This document shows positions 5,877 through 7,603 of a DNA stretch of 7,603 nucleotides, piece by piece; position 1 is the stretch's first letter, and each line of letters begins with the position of its first letter. Origin of the DNA: an uncultured Eubacteriales bacterium. Its GTDB lineage: Bacteria; Bacillota; Clostridia; Lachnospirales; Anaerotignaceae. The translations under genes were made by a program, and so were the position numbers. The notes under the pieces were generated by a model, which saw only the letters and a list, made by a program, of their open reading frames with translations, ran no database searches and was not told where the DNA came from. The DNA lies in contig CAKTER010000067.1 of NCBI GenBank assembly GCA_934552695.1, positions 1 through 7,603 of the forward strand. The letters are read 5' to 3'.

Positions 5877-6501
5877 CTTCTTCTGTTTCTTTTTCTGTTT
5901 CTTCTGCCCGGCGATTGCAAAACACCGCCACCCGCTGCCGGCCCGAAGCCGTGCAGGTATACAGGGTCAGGGGAAACCCCGAGGCCAGCACCGCCTCGGC
6001 CTCGTCCGCCGCCACCGTTTCCACCCGGGCCACCACATAGTCTGTCCCGCTGCCGTCCACAGCCACCAGCCGCAACCCATCCCCCGGCTGCATCCGCAGC
6101 AACGAGGCAAAGTGACCGGGGATGTTGTGCCCGGCAATTACCAGCCCGGCCCCGCCCTCAGCTCCCTGCTGGAGCCCGGGGGCCAGCCACAGGCTTTGCT
6201 CCGTAGCCCGGGCCAGCACCGGTACCGTTTCCTCCGGCAGCTCCAACAGCCCGGCATAGTCCGCTGCGGCCAACGGCATGGGCTGGGCGCCCTCCGTCTT
6301 TTCGGTCTCTTCCATTTCCCGGGTCTCCGGCCGGGCCCCGGCGTTTTGGGCTACAACTGCCTGCACCTCCGCAAGCACCCGGGCCGCTGCCTGCTCCGCC
6401 GTCCGTTCCCGGGCCTGCCCCCACAGGCACCAAAGCAGCGCAGCCACCGCCAGTCCCAATCCCAGTCCCCGGCAAAGGGCCTCCCCTTGCCGCCTAGTCA
6501 C
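5866..6501 (-). CDS. Sortase (wall-anchoring transpeptidase)
   Basis: A 211-residue membrane-anchored sortase (PF04203 fold). Residues about 11-28 form a single N-terminal membrane segment, followed by a helical, charged stalk (about 29-75) and the catalytic domain. The catalytic triad is visible: H125 in VIAGHN, C183 in LTLYTC, and R190 in GRQRVAVFC. The block HFASLLRMQPGDGLRL after the histidine is also typical. The class is not assigned; it resembles the sortases found beside Cna-B proteins in Clostridia. The GTG at 6501 was chosen because it overlaps the upstream stop (GTGACTAG), implying coupling. The nearest purine-rich ribosome site (6518-6525) is 16 nt away, which is far, and the frame stays open upstream to 6681 through the neighbouring gene. 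The C-terminus is an unusual Glu/Thr/Lys tail coded by tandem repeats. Its likely substrate is the gene just upstream. Confidence 0.9.
   Translation of the reverse strand: MTRRQGEALCRGLGLGLAVAALLWCLWGQARERTAEQAAARVLAEVQAVVAQNAGARPETREMEETEKTEGAQPMPLAAADYAGLLELPEETVPVLARATEQSLWLAPGLQQGAEGGAGLVIAGHNIPGHFASLLRMQPGDGLRLVAVDGSGTDYVVARVETVAADEAEAVLASGFPLTLYTCTASGRQRVAVFCNRRAEETEKETEEETK
5869..5904. repeat. Three tandem 12-bp repeats at the 3' end of the sortase gene
   Basis: The + strand copies are TTTTGTTTCTTC, TTCTGTTTCTTT and TTCTGTTTCTTC, differing at one or two positions. On the minus strand they encode EETE, KETE and EETK, the last twelve residues of the sortase before its stop. The first copy also supplies the T-rich run of the murI terminator. 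Confidence 0.8.
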
Positions 6502-7504
6502 GGGGACGACGGCGGGGCCTCCCCCAACCGGCCGTAAACAGCCCCAGCCCCGCCAGTGCCAGTAAGCCCGCCAACCACCGGGGCCAACCGGTCTGCCACA
6601 GCTCCGGGGGCTCTCCGGAAGATGGTTCCGGGAGGGGCTTTTCCGGGGCAGGCGGCTCCGGTGGCGTTGGCACCCGGGCATTGGTCAAGGTGATAGTGCT
6701 GCCCGCAAAAGAATAATCCACCTGATACCCCGGGGGCACCTCCGCTTCCGAGACCGTCCAGGCGTGGGCTTTATCCAGCCCCTCCCAAACGTATTGCCAG
6801 CCGTTTTTTTCGCTGAGGGCCGCCGCCTGATACAGCTCCCCGTCCCGGAACAGCTGCACCCACACCGCATCCGGGTGTGCGCCCTCGGTCTGCCAGCGCT
6901 TTTTCACCACGATACGCCGCCCCTCCGGCTCCGTCGGCGGCTCCTGCGGCGGTACGTCGTAGCCGGGGTTTTTGGCCTCCACCTTGGGGGCGGCCGTTAC
7001 GTCGTACACCAGCCCCGCCCCCTCGGTCAGGGGCAGGCTCACCAAAAACGGGGCCAGGGGATAATACCCCGGGGCCGCCTGGGTCTGCACCACCAGATAG
7101 AGTCGGGGCTCCAATCCTGTGAACCGGGCCTGCCCGTTCACAGCCGCCTGCTCCGCCAAGGGCTCGATCCCGCTCCGGGCGGCAAAATGGGCCAAATGCA
7201 CCGCCAGATTGGGCTGGTTTAAATCGCCCAGCCCCATACCGCAGTCCGCAAAGGCCGGGAGATAGGTATACCATATCCCCCCGGTTTCCCCGGGCTGGGC
7301 CTCGGCCACCGCATACAGGGCAAAGGCCCCGCCGGCTACCGGGTCTTCGTCGCTGCTGTGCCGCAGGGTCACGGTAATACTGCCCCGGGGCGCTTGCGGC
7401 TCATTGCGGTCTGTTTGCGGCTCACTCCGGGCCGTTCCGCCCCCCAGCAGCGCCAATACCCCCGCCAGCAGGGCCGCTCCGGCCCTGCGTTGCCATCCTT
7501 TCAT
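6494..7504 (-). CDS. Cna-B-type wall-anchored surface protein with variant sorting signal LWQTG
   Basis: A 336-residue exported protein. Residues 1-26 form a signal peptide. Residues about 41-174 are a prealbumin-like Cna/SpaA-type domain (GSITVTL, GGAFALYAVAEA, FTGLEPRLYLVVQTQAAPGY, VYDVTAAPKV). Residues about 198-276 are a classical Cna_B domain (IVVKKRW, VWVQLFRDGE, WQYVWEGL, VSEAEVPPGY, ITLTN); Lys201 or 202, a Glu near 253-255 and Asn275 are candidates for an isopeptide bond. A Pro/Glu-rich spacer (279-300) precedes LWQTG (302-306), a hydrophobic segment (about 307-327) and the basic tail RPRRRPRD. This is the layout of a sortase substrate, with Trp in place of the usual Pro. The ATG has a strong ribosome site (AAAGGAGGG, 7510-7518). 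The sortase gene overlaps its stop. The role, adhesin or small pilin, cannot be decided from sequence. Confidence 0.9.
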   Translation of the reverse strand: MKGWQRRAGAALLAGVLALLGGGTARSEPQTDRNEPQAPRGSITVTLRHSSDEDPVAGGAFALYAVAEAQPGETGGIWYTYLPAFADCGMGLGDLNQPNLAVHLAHFAARSGIEPLAEQAAVNGQARFTGLEPRLYLVVQTQAAPGYYPLAPFLVSLPLTEGAGLVYDVTAAPKVEAKNPGYDVPPQEPPTEPEGRRIVVKKRWQTEGAHPDAVWVQLFRDGELYQAAALSEKNGWQYVWEGLDKAHAWTVSEAEVPPGYQVDYSFAGSTITLTNARVPTPPEPPAPEKPLPEPSSGEPPELWQTGWPRWLAGLLALAGLGLFTAGWGRPRRRPRD

Positions 7505-7534
7505 AGGTTCCCTCCTTTCCGGTCTCCCTCCCGC

Positions 7535-7603
7535 TCAAACCGCCGGTTCTGCCGCCAGCCACCACAGGGCCGGGCCGGACAGCGCCACGCCCCCGCTTTG
7601 GGC
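7535..7603 (-). CDS. End of an unidentified minus-strand gene (partial)
   Basis: In the frame entering at 7603, 22 codons run to a TGA at 7537-7535, with GC-rich third positions and a hydrophobic stretch (VALSGPALWWLAA). It would end 30 nt before the surface-protein ATG, with that gene's ribosome site in the gap. A second frame stays open from 7602 to a TGA at 7503-7501 that overlaps the next ATG as ATGA, and it ends in a basic, polar tail (RQNRRFEREGDRKGGNL). I cannot decide which frame is real from so short a piece. The hydrophobic segment of one frame plus the basic tail of the other would resemble a sorting-signal C-terminus. Function unknown. Confidence 0.4.
   Translation of the reverse strand, partial: AQSGGVALSGPALWWLAAEPAV

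Noticed and set aside
5662..6537. 291-codon + strand frame opposite the sortase
   Set aside because: The translation is rich in His, Pro and Arg without motifs, while the opposite strand carries the complete sortase catalytic residues.

Overview
The window looks like chromosomal DNA of a GC-rich, endospore-forming member of the Clostridia. The Oscillospirales (Flavonifractor/Ruminococcaceae-like) are my best guess, inferred from high GC3 codon use combined with sporulation and germination genes and Gram-positive sortase anchoring. Every gene is recognisable at family level, and I see no insertion sequence, phage gene, CRISPR array, tRNA or rRNA.

Left part (1-3713, + strand): a spore block. 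It holds the C-terminal part of a GerA-type germinant receptor subunit, a complete GerB-type permease subunit, a short GerC-type lipoprotein, SpoIIR (the forespore-to-mother-cell signal that triggers pro-sigmaE processing) and a SleB-type cortex-lytic hydrolase. gerA, gerB and gerC overlap one another; spoIIR follows after a 68-nt AT-rich gap and sleB after 19 nt. A strong intrinsic terminator at 3731-3755 closes the block. The GerC gene is odd in two ways: its only well-placed start is an ATA codon, in an ATAA overlap with the gerB stop, and it encodes only the N-terminal half of the usual protein.

Middle part (3787-5756, + strand): a two-gene peptidoglycan-precursor operon, D-alanine-D-alanine ligase then glutamate racemase, 1 nt apart. 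It is driven by a near-consensus sigmaA promoter (TTGCCA, 17 bp, TATAAT). A perfect 6-bp dyad lies between the expected transcription start and the ribosome binding site. A strong hairpin terminator at 5836-5867 follows murI.

Right part (5866-7603, - strand, convergent): a surface-protein module. A Cna-B-type wall-anchored protein with a variant sorting motif (LWQTG in place of LPxTG) is followed by its presumed sortase, whose GTG start overlaps the substrate stop codon (GTGACTAG). The last coding bases of the sortase are three tandem 12-bp repeats lying right against the murI terminator. The end of another minus-strand gene enters at the right edge.

The spore block would sense germinants and degrade cortex, with SpoIIR acting earlier during sporulation. 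The ddl-murI operon supplies D-Ala-D-Ala and D-Glu for wall and cortex. The sortase module decorates the vegetative surface. I found no clear new multi-gene system. The most unusual points are the ATA-started half-length GerC, the LWQTG sorting signal with its overlapping sortase, and the repeat-encoded sortase tail.
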